This document shows positions 42,477 through 51,721 of a stretch of DNA of 64,000 nt, in pieces. The DNA comes from an uncultured Cellvibrio sp. (GTDB taxonomy: Bacteria; Pseudomonadota; Gammaproteobacteria; Pseudomonadales; Cellvibrionaceae). The stretch is from NCBI GenBank assembly GCA_946480695.1, contig CAMLKG010000006.1, positions 62,001 to 126,000 of the forward strand, in the 5' to 3' direction. Each line of letters starts with the position of its first letter. The stretch's first letter is position 1. Below the pieces are notes generated by a model. The model saw only the letters and a list, made by a program, of their open reading frames with translations. It had not been told where the DNA came from and made no database searches. The translations under genes were made by a program, and so were the position numbers.

Positions 42477-45400
42477 ATGTACAAAACTATAAGCTTCAAG
42501 AAAAAACTCCTGGCTACCGCAGTTGCTTCTGCTGCTGCCGCAGCCAGTTTCACTGTTTATGCTCAAGACGATTCAGTTGAAGAGGTAATGGTGACTGGTA
42601 TTCGTGCGTCAATGGAACGCGCGATGGATGTCAAACGTAATACCCCGGGTGTGGTTGATGCTATTTCTGCCGAAGATATCGGTAAGATGCCTGACGCAAA
42701 CCTTGCGGAATCCATGCAACGTATCGCGGGTGTTTCTATCACTCGTACCAACGGTGAAGGCGCTCGTGTAACGGTTCGCGGTATTGACCCGGCAATGAAC
42801 ATGGTGACCTTGAATGGTCGTAATATGCCAGCAGTAACCAATGATGGCGGTACAGGTGACCGTGCAAGCCGTGCGTTTGATTTTGCTTCCCTGGCTTCCG
42901 AAAGTTTTAATGGTGTTGATGTTTATAAGACCAGTAAAGCGAATATTTCTGGCGGTGGATTAGGCGCCAGTATCAATTTAAAAACCATCCGCCCATTGGA
43001 TGTTGGTGACACTAAAGCATCGGTCGCTGCCAAGGCAGTACAGGATTCAACTGTCTACAGAAGCGATACTGGCCGTGCATATACTCCTGAAGTGTCAGGC
43101 ATTTATAGCTGGGCCAACGAAGAAGAGACCTTCGGTGTCGCTATCACTGGCGCTTACCAAGAGCGCGATAACGTTCGCTCCAACGCCTTCGTAAATAACT
43201 GGCAAATGCGCACCGCTACTGCGGAAGTGGATGGTAGCGGCACACCAACTGGCCGGGTTCTTCATGGAAGTACCCCAGCAAGTGCCAGTATTACAAACCC
43301 GTTAAGTGCAGGCGACCTGTACGCAATTCCGACTGATTTGCGTTATTCCCTGGAAGATAACCATCGCGAACGTACCAATGGTTTGCTGACTATCCAGTTC
43401 CGCCCTGTTGAGAGCGTCACAGCGACACTGGATCATTTGTACACTGAATACGATCTTGAAGCTGATCGTTCCCAGCAATCTACCTGGTATAACGAAACTG
43501 CAATTAATGCCATGACTTTTGACCAGGGGCAAGAAGTTGCAACACCGGTTATCTATTCTGAAACTTACACAACCAGTGCTGGTAAAGACGTTTCATTTGC
43601 ACAGCAAAAATATGACAGTAACAGCGTTACTGAATCTACTGCCCTGAATTTGGCATGGAACGTCACCGAGGCGTTTACCTTGGCGTTGGATTATCACGAT
43701 TCAAAAGCGAGAAACTACACTACTCAAACAGAAACCGGCTTGAACGCAAACGTTGTAACAGGTGAGTATTCTGATTGGAGCGGTGATTTACCTGTGATGG
43801 GAATCAGCTTTGATGATTCCCGTGCGGATAAAGGCAATAACAACGGTATCCTCGACGGTGGCGACGTGAGTGCTGCTATGGGTTCGTCTAGCTGGGATAG
43901 ACAGGAAACCAGTATTGAACAATTAAAGTTAGATGGTGCGTGGGAAATCGGTGACCTTGCATTCTTCAATGACAGCAAGTTGTCATTTGGTTTTGATGAT
44001 CGTACCGATTCCAACCAGGCGATTGTTAACAACGGTACCAGTCCGCGCATCACCATGGGTAACTGGGGTGGGGTGGATCCTGAAACCTTTGGTCCCGACT
44101 GGCCAAGCTATTTTTCACCACGTAATTTTGGCGATGCGTTCCCCAGCTTTGATTCAACTACCAAGAATCAGAACTTCTTGAGTTATGGCCTTGATGGTGA
44201 CATCAACAAAATTATTCAAAACCTTGAATGGGTTTACGCGAGAGGCTTGAGCGATCCTGCTATTGCTGAGAACTTTAAAGATTTTCCAAATGGCAAAATC
44301 CAGCCAAATAGCGTGATTGCCTTGGATCGTACTGTTACTGAAGAAGTAACCGGTTTTTATGTGTCGTTCCAGGGTGGATTCCAAATTGCTGGTCTGGACT
44401 CAAACTTGAATGTTGGTTTGCGTCATGAAGACACTGACCTTACTTCTATAGCCGCTGTGAATATTCCTGTAAACCAAAGCTGGGATGGTGATAACGACTG
44501 GTCTTTGGTATTTGATTCCACCAAGGCGGCGCAGGTAGTCAGTGTTACCAACAATTATGACAACTTCCTGCCTAATATCGATTTCGATATTGACTTGAAT
44601 GACTCAGTTAAGCTGCGCGCCTCCTTTAGCGAAACAATTGCGCGTCCAGGTTACGGAAGCCTTTCTGCGGGAACTAACGTAAGCAATCAATACTTGAAGC
44701 AAGCGACGCGCGGTAACCCATTGCTGACTCCTTTGGAATCTCAAAATTTCGATGTGTCAGTTGAATGGTATTACGATGATGCGAGCTATATCACTGCGGC
44801 TCTGTTCCAGAAGAAAGTATCTGACTTCATAGGAACAACGGTTGCGGATGAGACTGTATTCGGTTTGCTTGATTCCCGTACTGGCCCTCGTTTCGATGCT
44901 GCTATCGCTGCAATCAATTCACGTCGTGCTGCGAACGAAAACAATCGAGATGGCACTTTGTGGGATCCAACTAAAGAAGCGCATCAACATGACATGATGT
45001 TGATTATGACTGGCCAGGATCCTGCTGTTGAATCCACATCGGTATTAGGTGCAAGTCCTGATCCGGTTCAAATATGGGATGTATCCTTACCGTCCAACTT
45101 CCGTGATGACACCATTAATGGATTGGAATTATCTGCTCAACACTGGTTTGGTGAGTCAGGTTTCGGTGTTCAGGCAAACTACACTTTGGTGGAGTCAGAT
45201 TTAGAGGTTGACAACACCAGCCAGGAAGAACAGTTTGCAATGTTAGGCGTGAGTGATACAGCAAACATTTCTGCATTCTATGATCGTGATGGTTTGCAGG
45301 CTCGTATCGCCTACAACTGGCGTGATGAATACCTCTCCAGCTTGACTCAGGGTGGTAACAATGCACCTGGTTATGTTGAAGAGTATTCTCAAATTGATGT

Positions 45401-45560
45401 GTCTGTAAGTTATGATATCAACGAGAATGTTACTGTATCCGCAGAAGGACTTAACATAACGGGTGAGGATTCACGCGTTCACGGTCGCTCAGATCGTCAA
45501 ATGTTTAGTCTTGAAGATTTGGGTGCTCGTTACCAAGTGGGCGTTCGTTATACTTTTTAA
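42477..45560 (+). CDS. TonB-dependent receptor, oligosaccharide type
   Basis: Outer-membrane transporter of 1027 residues in the large class (TIGR01782-like) found in Xanthomonas, Caulobacter and Cellvibrionaceae for import of plant or chitin oligosaccharides. A signal peptide (residues 1-29, ending VYAQ) precedes the EEVMVTGIRAS TonB-box region. The plug contains NLAESMQRIAGVSITR, GARVTVRGIDP and GGGLGASINLKTIRPLD, typical of this class. The barrel ends RYQVGVRYTF. The LacI-type operator upstream suggests sugar-controlled expression. No glycoside hydrolase, LacI regulator or inner-membrane transporter lies in the neighbourhood, so the substrate cannot be named. Confidence 0.9.
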   Translation: MYKTISFKKKLLATAVASAAAAASFTVYAQDDSVEEVMVTGIRASMERAMDVKRNTPGVVDAISAEDIGKMPDANLAESMQRIAGVSITRTNGEGARVTVRGIDPAMNMVTLNGRNMPAVTNDGGTGDRASRAFDFASLASESFNGVDVYKTSKANISGGGLGASINLKTIRPLDVGDTKASVAAKAVQDSTVYRSDTGRAYTPEVSGIYSWANEEETFGVAITGAYQERDNVRSNAFVNNWQMRTATAEVDGSGTPTGRVLHGSTPASASITNPLSAGDLYAIPTDLRYSLEDNHRERTNGLLTIQFRPVESVTATLDHLYTEYDLEADRSQQSTWYNETAINAMTFDQGQEVATPVIYSETYTTSAGKDVSFAQQKYDSNSVTESTALNLAWNVTEAFTLALDYHDSKARNYTTQTETGLNANVVTGEYSDWSGDLPVMGISFDDSRADKGNNNGILDGGDVSAAMGSSSWDRQETSIEQLKLDGAWEIGDLAFFNDSKLSFGFDDRTDSNQAIVNNGTSPRITMGNWGGVDPETFGPDWPSYFSPRNFGDAFPSFDSTTKNQNFLSYGLDGDINKIIQNLEWVYARGLSDPAIAENFKDFPNGKIQPNSVIALDRTVTEEVTGFYVSFQGGFQIAGLDSNLNVGLRHEDTDLTSIAAVNIPVNQSWDGDNDWSLVFDSTKAAQVVSVTNNYDNFLPNIDFDIDLNDSVKLRASFSETIARPGYGSLSAGTNVSNQYLKQATRGNPLLTPLESQNFDVSVEWYYDDASYITAALFQKKVSDFIGTTVADETVFGLLDSRTGPRFDAAIAAINSRRAANENNRDGTLWDPTKEAHQHDMMLIMTGQDPAVESTSVLGASPDPVQIWDVSLPSNFRDDTINGLELSAQHWFGESGFGVQANYTLVESDLEVDNTSQEEQFAMLGVSDTANISAFYDRDGLQARIAYNWRDEYLSSLTQGGNNAPGYVEEYSQIDVSVSYDINENVTVSAEGLNITGEDSRVHGRSDRQMFSLEDLGARYQVGVRYTF

Positions 45561-45585
45561 TCAAAGTTAAACGTTTCCCCCAAAT

Positions 45586-45617
45586 AAAAAAAGCCGCTGA
45601 TCTCCAGCGGCTTTTTT
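45586..45617. terminator. Terminator of the TonB receptor gene
   Basis: GCCGCTG/CAGCGGC stem, ATCTC loop, preceded by A7 and followed by T6, so it works in both directions and also serves the convergent aldo/keto reductase gene. Confidence 0.9.
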
Positions 45618-45646
45618 ATACTAAAAATTCAATTTTCTCTACTAGC

Positions 45647-46660
45647 TTATTTCACAATCTCATTAATGCTCGTCAATTCTTCAGCGCTAAAATTCAAGTT
45701 GTCCAGCGCGGCAACAGAGTCATCGATTTGCGCCGGGCGGCTGGCGCCAATCAGGCATGTGGTAACTGCATCATTATTAAGTGTCCATGCTATCGCCATT
45801 TGCGCCAGGGATTGGCCACGCGCTTCTGCGATTGCATTGAGAGCCTGCACTTTTTCGATTTTTTCCGGCGTTATATCTTTATTATTCAGATAAATTAATT
45901 CGGGTCGTGCTGCGCGGGAGCCAGCAGGAATGCCGTTAAGATATTTATTGGTCAACACTCCTTGCGCCAGCGGCGAAAATACAATCGAGCCAACGCCTTC
46001 TTTCTTTAGTACATCAGTCAGGCCGTTTTCAATCCAGCGATCAAACAGGTTGTAACGTGGCTGATGGATAAGGAGCGGAGTGCCTAATTCTCGCAAAATT
46101 TTTACAGCTTCTTTGGTTTGTGCCGGCTGGTAATTAGAAATGCCAACGTAAAGTGCACGACCGGAACGTACAATAAAATCCAATGCTTGCATGGTCTCTT
46201 CAAGCGGTGTTTCCATGTCCATGCAGTGGTGATAGAAAATATCAAAGTATTCCAGCCCTGTGCGCTTCAGGCTTTGGTCGCAGCTACTGATTAAATATTT
46301 ACGTGAGCCACCAACACCGTAAGGGCCTGGCCACATGTCGTAGCCTGCTTTGCTGGAAATAATTAATTCATCGCGATAACGCACAAAATCTTGTTCGAAA
46401 ATATTGCCAAAAGTTTGTTCGGCCGAACCGTAGTTAGGCCCGTAATTATTGGCCAGGTCAAAATGGGTAATCCCCAAGTCAAAAGCACGGCGTAGCATGG
46501 CACGGGCGTTTGATTGCGAATCAACAGCGCCGAAATTCTGCCACAGTCCGAGCGACAAACGCGATAAATGCAGTCCGCTTTTACCGCAACGTTGATATTT
46601 CATGGATGTGTAGCGTTCGGGATTGGCAATGTAAAGCGGGTTGGGTTCGTGAGTAATCAT
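45647..46660 (-). CDS. Aldo/keto reductase (YghZ/GpR-like)
   Basis: NADPH-dependent reductase with a TIM-barrel fold, close in sequence to E. coli YghZ, which reduces L-glyceraldehyde 3-phosphate and methylglyoxal. The start at 46660 gives MITHEPNPLYIANPERY, matching the family's N terminus; longer reading would add 29 residues. The catalytic Asp and Tyr lie in FDLANNYGPNYGSAE, Lys in ISSKAGY, and His in FYHHCMD. The C terminus has the NADPH-binding segment CLIGASRPAQID. Detoxification of reactive aldehydes is a reasonable role. Single gene. Confidence 0.9.
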   Translation of the reverse strand: MITHEPNPLYIANPERYTSMKYQRCGKSGLHLSRLSLGLWQNFGAVDSQSNARAMLRRAFDLGITHFDLANNYGPNYGSAEQTFGNIFEQDFVRYRDELIISSKAGYDMWPGPYGVGGSRKYLISSCDQSLKRTGLEYFDIFYHHCMDMETPLEETMQALDFIVRSGRALYVGISNYQPAQTKEAVKILRELGTPLLIHQPRYNLFDRWIENGLTDVLKKEGVGSIVFSPLAQGVLTNKYLNGIPAGSRAARPELIYLNNKDITPEKIEKVQALNAIAEARGQSLAQMAIAWTLNNDAVTTCLIGASRPAQIDDSVAALDNLNFSAEELTSINEIVK

Positions 46661-46794
46661 CATTGATCCTAATGCCGTGGGGTAGTGGTCGCAAACCTGA
46701 CTTTTGCAGAGGTAGAGCAAGAGCGGTGCATTCTTGTGGGGGGGCATTTTAACTGAAAGGCGGTAACTGCCAACGCTGTTGAGTGTAAAGATGA

Positions 46795-46817
46795 GTAGCC
46801 CTGCCGGGCAGGGCTAC
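46795..46817. terminator. Hairpin downstream of the His-rich protein gene
   Basis: An 11-base inverted repeat GTAGCCCTGCC/GGCAGGGCTAC around one G, 14 bases beyond the stop codon on the minus strand. T-run is lacking on that strand. Confidence 0.55.
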
Positions 46818-46830
46818 CCAATAAGAAATA

Positions 46831-47238
46831 CTAGTGTTTGCCTCGGTGTTTTTCTTTGCCTTTTGCCTGATGCTTTTTCTTATCGTGCTGATGATGTTCA
46901 TGGTCATCATAAGTGTCATATTCGGCAGAGCGGATAAAGTAGACTGGCCGACCGCAGGCATTATATTTGTGACAATGTTTGTCCCAATGTTTTGCATGGC
47001 CAGGTGGAACGTGTAAATAAACCGGGCGATATCTAGCGTATTTTGAATCTTTAACAATTATCGTCGGTTGGGGGTAATACAATTCGGGACGCGAATCATT
47101 GCCTAATTCCACACGGCCGTAAACACCCGGCGCGATTTCCTTTTCCAGGATGACACTGATTCCCAAATCATCGGCATTACTGTATGGGGCTAAACCCAAC
47201 GGGATAACCATCAGTAGGTATTTGAAGTATTTTTTCAT
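46831..47238 (-). CDS. Small exported His-rich protein (unknown)
   Basis: Unknown function. The ATG at 47238 is preferred: it gives a signal peptide (MKKYFKYLLMVIPLGLAPYSNAD) with GAGG about 7 bases upstream, while the upstream start would add 18 charged residues. The mature core GVYGRVELG..RPELYYPQPTI, YLHVPPGHAKHWDKHC and YNACGRPVYFI matches a small family of proteobacterial exported proteins with no assigned role. The tail is very rich in His and Lys (DHEHHQHDKKKHQ...KHRGKH). Two cysteines (in KHCHKYNAC) are spaced six apart. Metal binding by the tail is an inference. It lies 67 bases from the MAPEG gene on the same strand. Confidence 0.7.
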   Translation of the reverse strand: MKKYFKYLLMVIPLGLAPYSNADDLGISVILEKEIAPGVYGRVELGNDSRPELYYPQPTIIVKDSKYARYRPVYLHVPPGHAKHWDKHCHKYNACGRPVYFIRSAEYDTYDDHEHHQHDKKKHQAKGKEKHRGKH

Positions 47239-47305
47239 GGTAAACCTCGCTTTGATTGTTGTACTCACCGTGGCTAATATAGCCCTTGCCAACTGAACCT
47301 GGGCT

Positions 47306-47716
47306 TTATACCCAGTTTAGTGAATGTTTAATCAATAGAAGTCCCCATATCACCAAAATGCAAACATTGCCCGCTAAAAACGCCCAAAGTCTGTGCGCGA
47401 CATTGTTATAGGTGAGGTGAATCCAGCTGTGAACCAGCCGTGCTAGTACAAACCCCCATGCGAAGCTAACCATGGTTGGTGATTCGACATCCATTGCAAT
47501 AGCAATAGTGCCGGCGACATAAAACAATACCGGGACCTCAAATAAATTGCTGTAATTCCTCGTTGCCTGGGTTATATCGGCTGGCATTTCGCCGGTATTC
47601 AACCGAAATTGGCTAATCCTGACTTGGCCGGATTTAAGCGCTTTAATACGTAGGAATAACAATCGAAAGGCAACTGCGAATGTGAGTAGCACCATGGCAA
47701 ACATTGCGTAGAGCAT
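47306..47716 (-). CDS. MAPEG family membrane protein
   Basis: Inner-membrane protein of 136 residues with four hydrophobic segments, in the family of microsomal glutathione S-transferases and leukotriene-C4 synthase. The family motif is visible in TRNYSNLFEVPVLFY (second segment) and ARLVHSWIHLTYN (third). Bacterial members are mostly unassigned, and a glutathione-related role is possible but unproven. It may be in one transcript with the downstream His-rich protein gene (67 bases). Confidence 0.82.
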   Translation of the reverse strand: MLYAMFAMVLLTFAVAFRLLFLRIKALKSGQVRISQFRLNTGEMPADITQATRNYSNLFEVPVLFYVAGTIAIAMDVESPTMVSFAWGFVLARLVHSWIHLTYNNVAHRLWAFLAGNVCILVIWGLLLIKHSLNWV

Positions 47717-47891
47717 GGACTTTCTCCTGTGTTGAGGTTTTTTAATAATGCACTATAACCTGAATCCCGGTTGGCGATTCAAGTGCTCGTCTGTGGGACA
47801 TTCGTTGCTCGAGGGCCTATAATGACGGCCTTTTCGGATGGGCAGATGCTGTCCGGATTTGATAGCCAATCGATTACCATAGGATAACTTC

Positions 47892-49067
47892 ATGATTATC
47901 AAGCCAAAAGTTCGCGGTTTTATTTGTACCAACGCGCATCCACAGGGTTGTGCTGCCAACGTCCAGGAGCAAATCGCTTTTACCCAGGCCAAAGGTCCCA
48001 TTGCCGGCGCTCCCAAGAAGGTACTGGTGCTGGGTTGTTCGACCGGTTTTGGCCTGGCTTCACGTATTACTGCGGCTTTTGGTGGCGGTGCGGACACTCT
48101 GGGTGTTTGTTTTGAAAAGGAGCCAACAGAATCAAAAACGGCAACTGCGGGTTACTACAATACGTCTGCATTCCATGATGCTGCCAAAGCCGCCGGTCTT
48201 TATGCTGAAACTATTAATGGCGACGCTTTTTCGGATGGCTGCAAGGAAAAAGTTATAGAAACCCTGAAAAACGGTATCGGGAAGGTGGACCTGGTCATAT
48301 ACAGCCTCGCGTCACCGCGCCGTACCGATCCTAAAACCGGCGAAGTTTATAACTCGGTATTGAAGCCAATTGGCAAGGCCTATACTTCTAAAAATTTAAA
48401 TACGGATACGCTTAAAATTTCTGATATTACTATCGAACCGGCTAGTGATGAAGAAATTGCCAACACCGTAAAGGTAATGGGTGGTGAGGACTGGGAAATG
48501 TGGATTGATGCCCTTAAAAGTGCCGGCTTGCTTGCTGATAATTTCAAGACAGTTGCCTATACCTACCTGGGTGATAAGTTGACCTGGCCAATTTATGGTA
48601 AGGCAACCATTGGTAAAGCCAAGGAAGACTTGGATCGCGCAGCCAAAGCGCTGGGTACCAGGCATGGCGGCAGCGCGCGCGTAGCCGTGCTGAAAGCTGT
48701 TGTTACCCAGGCAAGTTCTGCCATTCCGGTAATGCCCCTGTATCTGGCGATCCTGTTTAAAGTCATGAAAGAACAGGGTACGCATGAAGGTTGTATTGAG
48801 CAAATCCAGCGTTTGTTCACCGAGTGTATCTATTCAAATAATCCGCGGTTGGATGATGGTAATCGTTACCGTGTGGACGAATTGGAGCTGGCCCCTGCCG
48901 TGCAACGTAAAGTTGAAGAAATTTGGGACCAGGTAACCGAAGAGAATTTGTTTGAATTAACCGACTTCGAAGGTTATAAATCGGAATTCTTACGGTTATT
49001 TGGCTTCGGTTTACATGCGGTTGATTACGACGCGGAAACAACCCCTTTGGTGCACACCAATTTTTAA
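47892..49067 (+). CDS. fabV: Enoyl-ACP reductase FabV
   Basis: Reduces enoyl-ACP in the last step of each fatty acid elongation cycle using NADH. FabV is the long, triclosan-tolerant type. The N terminus [20 protein letters not shown] is exact for the family; the nucleotide-binding loop is [15 protein letters not shown] (about residues 40-54); the catalytic Tyr-x8-Lys lies in [16 protein letters not shown] (about 233-248). The C-terminal half ([19 protein letters not shown]-like segment) is intact, and 391 residues is normal. Upstream 175 bases separate it from the divergent MAPEG gene. A terminator follows the stop codon. Confidence 0.96.
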   Translation: MIIKPKVRGFICTNAHPQGCAANVQEQIAFTQAKGPIAGAPKKVLVLGCSTGFGLASRITAAFGGGADTLGVCFEKEPTESKTATAGYYNTSAFHDAAKAAGLYAETINGDAFSDGCKEKVIETLKNGIGKVDLVIYSLASPRRTDPKTGEVYNSVLKPIGKAYTSKNLNTDTLKISDITIEPASDEEIANTVKVMGGEDWEMWIDALKSAGLLADNFKTVAYTYLGDKLTWPIYGKATIGKAKEDLDRAAKALGTRHGGSARVAVLKAVVTQASSAIPVMPLYLAILFKVMKEQGTHEGCIEQIQRLFTECIYSNNPRLDDGNRYRVDELELAPAVQRKVEEIWDQVTEENLFELTDFEGYKSEFLRLFGFGLHAVDYDAETTPLVHTNF

Positions 49068-49072
49068 AATGT

Positions 49073-49101
49073 AAATCCCCGCAATGTGCGGGGATTTTTT
49101 T
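49073..49101 (+). terminator. Terminator of fabV
   Basis: AAATCCCCGC/GCGGGGATTT stem with an AATGT loop and a run of T after it. The nucleotidase gene starts 26 bases further. Confidence 0.9.
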
Positions 49102-49126
49102 GTTTTCTTTCTATTAAGGAGCAGTA

Positions 49127-49657
49127 ATGCGCAAACGTATTGCGATTGATATGGATGAGACTATTTGCGACACCATGGCTCGCCATCTCGATTGGTATAA
49201 CACTGAATTCCAGCAAAATCTCACTAAAGCCGATTTGCACGGCATTAAAATTTACGACAAAGTGCCTGACGAACATCGTGCACGAGTTCGCGCTTATCCG
49301 GATATGCCTGGCTTCTTTGAAGACCTTTTTCCCTTCCCGCACGCTATTGACGTAATTGCTGAATTGCATGAGCGTTTTGAAATAGTGATCGCAACGGCAG
49401 CCATGGAGCACCCCTCATCATTTGCGCCAAAATATGAATGGCTGCGCCAGCATTTGCCTTTTTTATCGCCAATGAATTTTATTTTTTGCGGCAAGAAGAA
49501 TGTAGTGCAGGCGGATTTTCTAATCGATGATAGCTCGCGTCATTTTGAAGGCTTTGTAGGGCAGGGTATTCTCTTCACCGCCCATCATAATGTGCATGAA
49601 ACCGCTGAGGTACGGATAAATAATTGGCTGGAGCTGCGCGATTATTTCCGTGAATAA
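49127..49657 (+). CDS. 5' nucleotidase, NT5C/deoxyribonucleotidase type
   Basis: HAD-superfamily phosphatase for 5'(3')-(deoxy)nucleoside monophosphates. Motif I is IAIDMDETICD (residues 5-15) with the nucleophile and acid Asp; motif II Thr lies in IVIATAAME; motif III Lys is likely in FCGKKNVV; motif IV is FLIDDSSRHF. The 176-residue size and the small cap (GIKIYDKVPDE) fit the bacterial NT5C family. An AAGGAG ribosome binding site precedes the ATG. It is tail to tail with the signal peptidase gene. Confidence 0.88.
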   Translation: MRKRIAIDMDETICDTMARHLDWYNTEFQQNLTKADLHGIKIYDKVPDEHRARVRAYPDMPGFFEDLFPFPHAIDVIAELHERFEIVIATAAMEHPSSFAPKYEWLRQHLPFLSPMNFIFCGKKNVVQADFLIDDSSRHFEGFVGQGILFTAHHNVHETAEVRINNWLELRDYFRE

Positions 49658-49669
49658 TCGCGCTAATAT

Positions 49670-50299
49670 TCAATACAATGGTTTAAAGAAGCGTTCGCTA
49701 CGTGGGGAAAAATAATTGTCGTAGTCAAGCGACAGTACCACACTGCGTGAACGCCCTACGAATTCACTGCGCGGCACAAATCCTATTGCGCGCGAGTCCG
49801 CGCTGTAATCACGGTTGTCTCCAAGCATTACATAATAACCATCCGGTACGCTTACCGGCCCAAAGCTGGCATAACGGGAGTGTTGCTCGCTTATCCTGAG
49901 TGAATGGGTTTGCCCGGGTAACAACTCCAGGTAATCGCCATCGGGAAGTGATCGGTAATTTACAGCTTGTCCGTTAATCAACAGCCGGTTGTTTACCATG
50001 GCTATGGTGTCGCCCGGTACACCGATAACACGCTTTACGAGACGTTTTTTGGCGACCTTTGAGTCAAAAATCGCTATGTCCCCACGCATCGGATCTGCGA
50101 TTTTGTAGAGGGATATGTGGGTAAATGGAATCCGCAAGTCATAAGCCATTTTATTGATACCAATTCTATCGCCCTCAACCAGCGTAGGTTTCATCGAGCC
50201 GCTTGGTACATCGCTCCAGTCGGCAACAGCGCTACGGAAACACAACATAAGTACTAAAAAGACCATCAGTCCGCGGTGTTCGGCCCATAATTGTTTCAT
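49670..50299 (-). CDS. lepB: Signal peptidase I (short form)
   Basis: Membrane serine protease that removes signal peptides from exported proteins. One N-terminal membrane segment (LMVFLVLMLCFRSAVA) is followed by the catalytic Ser35 in DVPSGSMKPT and the Lys in RLVKRVIGVPGD; the GDNRDYSADSRAIGFV box is intact. At 209 residues it is shorter than the housekeeping LepB of E. coli (324, two membrane segments), so it may be a second copy with narrower use. It is not next to lepA or rnc, where the main gene usually lies. Confidence 0.9.
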   Translation of the reverse strand: MKQLWAEHRGLMVFLVLMLCFRSAVADWSDVPSGSMKPTLVEGDRIGINKMAYDLRIPFTHISLYKIADPMRGDIAIFDSKVAKKRLVKRVIGVPGDTIAMVNNRLLINGQAVNYRSLPDGDYLELLPGQTHSLRISEQHSRYASFGPVSVPDGYYVMLGDNRDYSADSRAIGFVPRSEFVGRSRSVVLSLDYDNYFSPRSERFFKPLY

Positions 50300-50380
50300 T
50301 ACTCATCCTCAAGTTGATCCAAATGACGGAATAGCGAAAAATACGCCCCGCTTTTTGACTATGCTTCTTGGTCCGGGTTC

Positions 50381-51295
50381 ATGGGATTTGTCGATATGAT
50401 TGCCAGTTTGCGCGGTATTTTGGTTACAGCCATTTTTTCCATCACCATTATTATGGTGACCCTTCCCATCGTGTTTTTCGCGCTCTTGCGGTTAATTCCG
50501 ATTCCCGCCTGGCAGCATCTGCTTAATCCTTGCCTGGATGCCAGCGCCAATTTCTGGATTCGGGTGAATAACATACAGCAGCGCTGGCTGTTGCCGACGC
50601 ATCTTGACATTGAGGGGATAGGGGAACTCAGCCGCGCAGAGTGGTATATGTTGGTGGCTAACCACCAGGCATGGGCGGATATATTGATCATAGTACGCAC
50701 CTTCGGTACTAAAATTCCCGGGGTAAAGTTCTTTTTCAAGCGTAGTTTACTTTGGGTGCCGGTATTGGGATTGGCATTATGGGGGTTGGATTTCCCTTCC
50801 ATGCGCCGCCATTCCAAGGCGGAAATTGCGCGTGATCCATCGCTTAAGGGAAAGGATTTGGAGCGTACCCGCAAGGCTTGTGCGCGTTTTCGCCATCATC
50901 CGGTAACAATTATTAACTTTTTGGAGGGGACTCGCTTTACTACAGAAAAACATCAACAACAGGCTTCTATATACCGCCATTTGTTGATGCCGAAAGCCGG
51001 TGGTTTGGCGTTTGCGTTAGGCGCAATGGATGGTCAATTACATCACTTATTGGATGTGACCATATATTACGAGGGGGGAATCCCCAGTTACTGGAGTTAT
51101 GTCTGCGGCAGGGTTAAGCGAATTCGGGTCCGAGTTCGCCAATTACCCATACCAGCCGGGCTGTTGGGTGATTATGAAGGCGACCCCGCGTTCCGCGGGC
51201 GTTTCCAGCAATGGGTCAATGACCTTTGGCAACATAAAGATGAAATGATTGAGGAGCTTGCCCAGGGGCGGCAAAATAAATTAGGAAACCGCTAA
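50381..51295 (+). CDS. PlsC-type 1-acylglycerol-3-phosphate acyltransferase (YihG-like)
   Basis: Inner-membrane acyltransferase of glycerophospholipid synthesis. The catalytic HX4D motif is NHQAWADI (about residues 93-100), and the substrate-binding EGTR motif is FLEGTRFT. An N-terminal hydrophobic segment (LVTAIFSITIIMVTLPIVFFALL) anchors it. The 304 residues and the Trp in the first motif resemble E. coli YihG/YihG-type enzymes more than PlsC proper, so it is probably a secondary acyltransferase. No ribosome binding site is obvious. It is divergent from lepB, 81 bases away. Confidence 0.87.
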   Translation: MGFVDMIASLRGILVTAIFSITIIMVTLPIVFFALLRLIPIPAWQHLLNPCLDASANFWIRVNNIQQRWLLPTHLDIEGIGELSRAEWYMLVANHQAWADILIIVRTFGTKIPGVKFFFKRSLLWVPVLGLALWGLDFPSMRRHSKAEIARDPSLKGKDLERTRKACARFRHHPVTIINFLEGTRFTTEKHQQQASIYRHLLMPKAGGLAFALGAMDGQLHHLLDVTIYYEGGIPSYWSYVCGRVKRIRVRVRQLPIPAGLLGDYEGDPAFRGRFQQWVNDLWQHKDEMIEELAQGRQNKLGNR

Positions 51296-51383
51296 CCATT
51301 AACGCTATTCTATTCGCGGAACTGTTTTGCAGTTTTACCATGCAGTTGTAGATAGTTTCCGTAAACACCGACAGGAGGGCCGC

Positions 51384-51608
51384 ATGTTTTACACAATGAG
51401 TGATCTGTTTGCCAAGCTAGGCCTGCCCAACTCTCCCGCCGCAATTGACGCTTTTATCGAAAAGCATCGCCCCTTACCGCAAGCCGAGCCCTTGGCTAGC
51501 GCAACCTTTTGGACTGCCGAACAAGCAGCGTTCCTGCGAGAAGCCCGCCAGGATTACTCCGATTGGGCTGAAGTGGTGGATGAGCTGAATTGCTTGTTAC
51601 GCGATTAG
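51384..51608 (+). CDS. DUF2789 family protein
   Basis: Small cytoplasmic protein (74 residues) of unknown function, common in Pseudomonas and relatives. The family pattern is clear: FTMxDLFxQLGLPxxxxxIxxFIxxHxPL matches residues 3-31, and the WTxxQxxFLxExxxxDxxWAExVDxLNxxL pattern matches the rest. The ATG at 51384 is chosen because AGGAGGG lies 6 bases before it; an upstream start at 51327 has none. A hairpin terminator follows. Confidence 0.87.
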   Translation: MFYTMSDLFAKLGLPNSPAAIDAFIEKHRPLPQAEPLASATFWTAEQAAFLREARQDYSDWAEVVDELNCLLRD

Positions 51609-51628
51609 GTTTTTCCCATCCCATCCAG

Positions 51629-51659
51629 AATGACCGGCCCAGGTGTCGGTCATTTTTAT
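51629..51659 (+). terminator. Terminator of the DUF2789 gene
   Basis: AATGACCG/CGGTCATT stem with a 10-base loop, then TTTATTTGG. Located between the DUF2789 and DUF481 genes. Confidence 0.8.
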
Positions 51660-51721
51660 TTGGTTTTTTATTTTTTGTGTTAAGGTTCGGTCTCCAAAAA
51701 AGCGGCATAGGAATAAATGTT

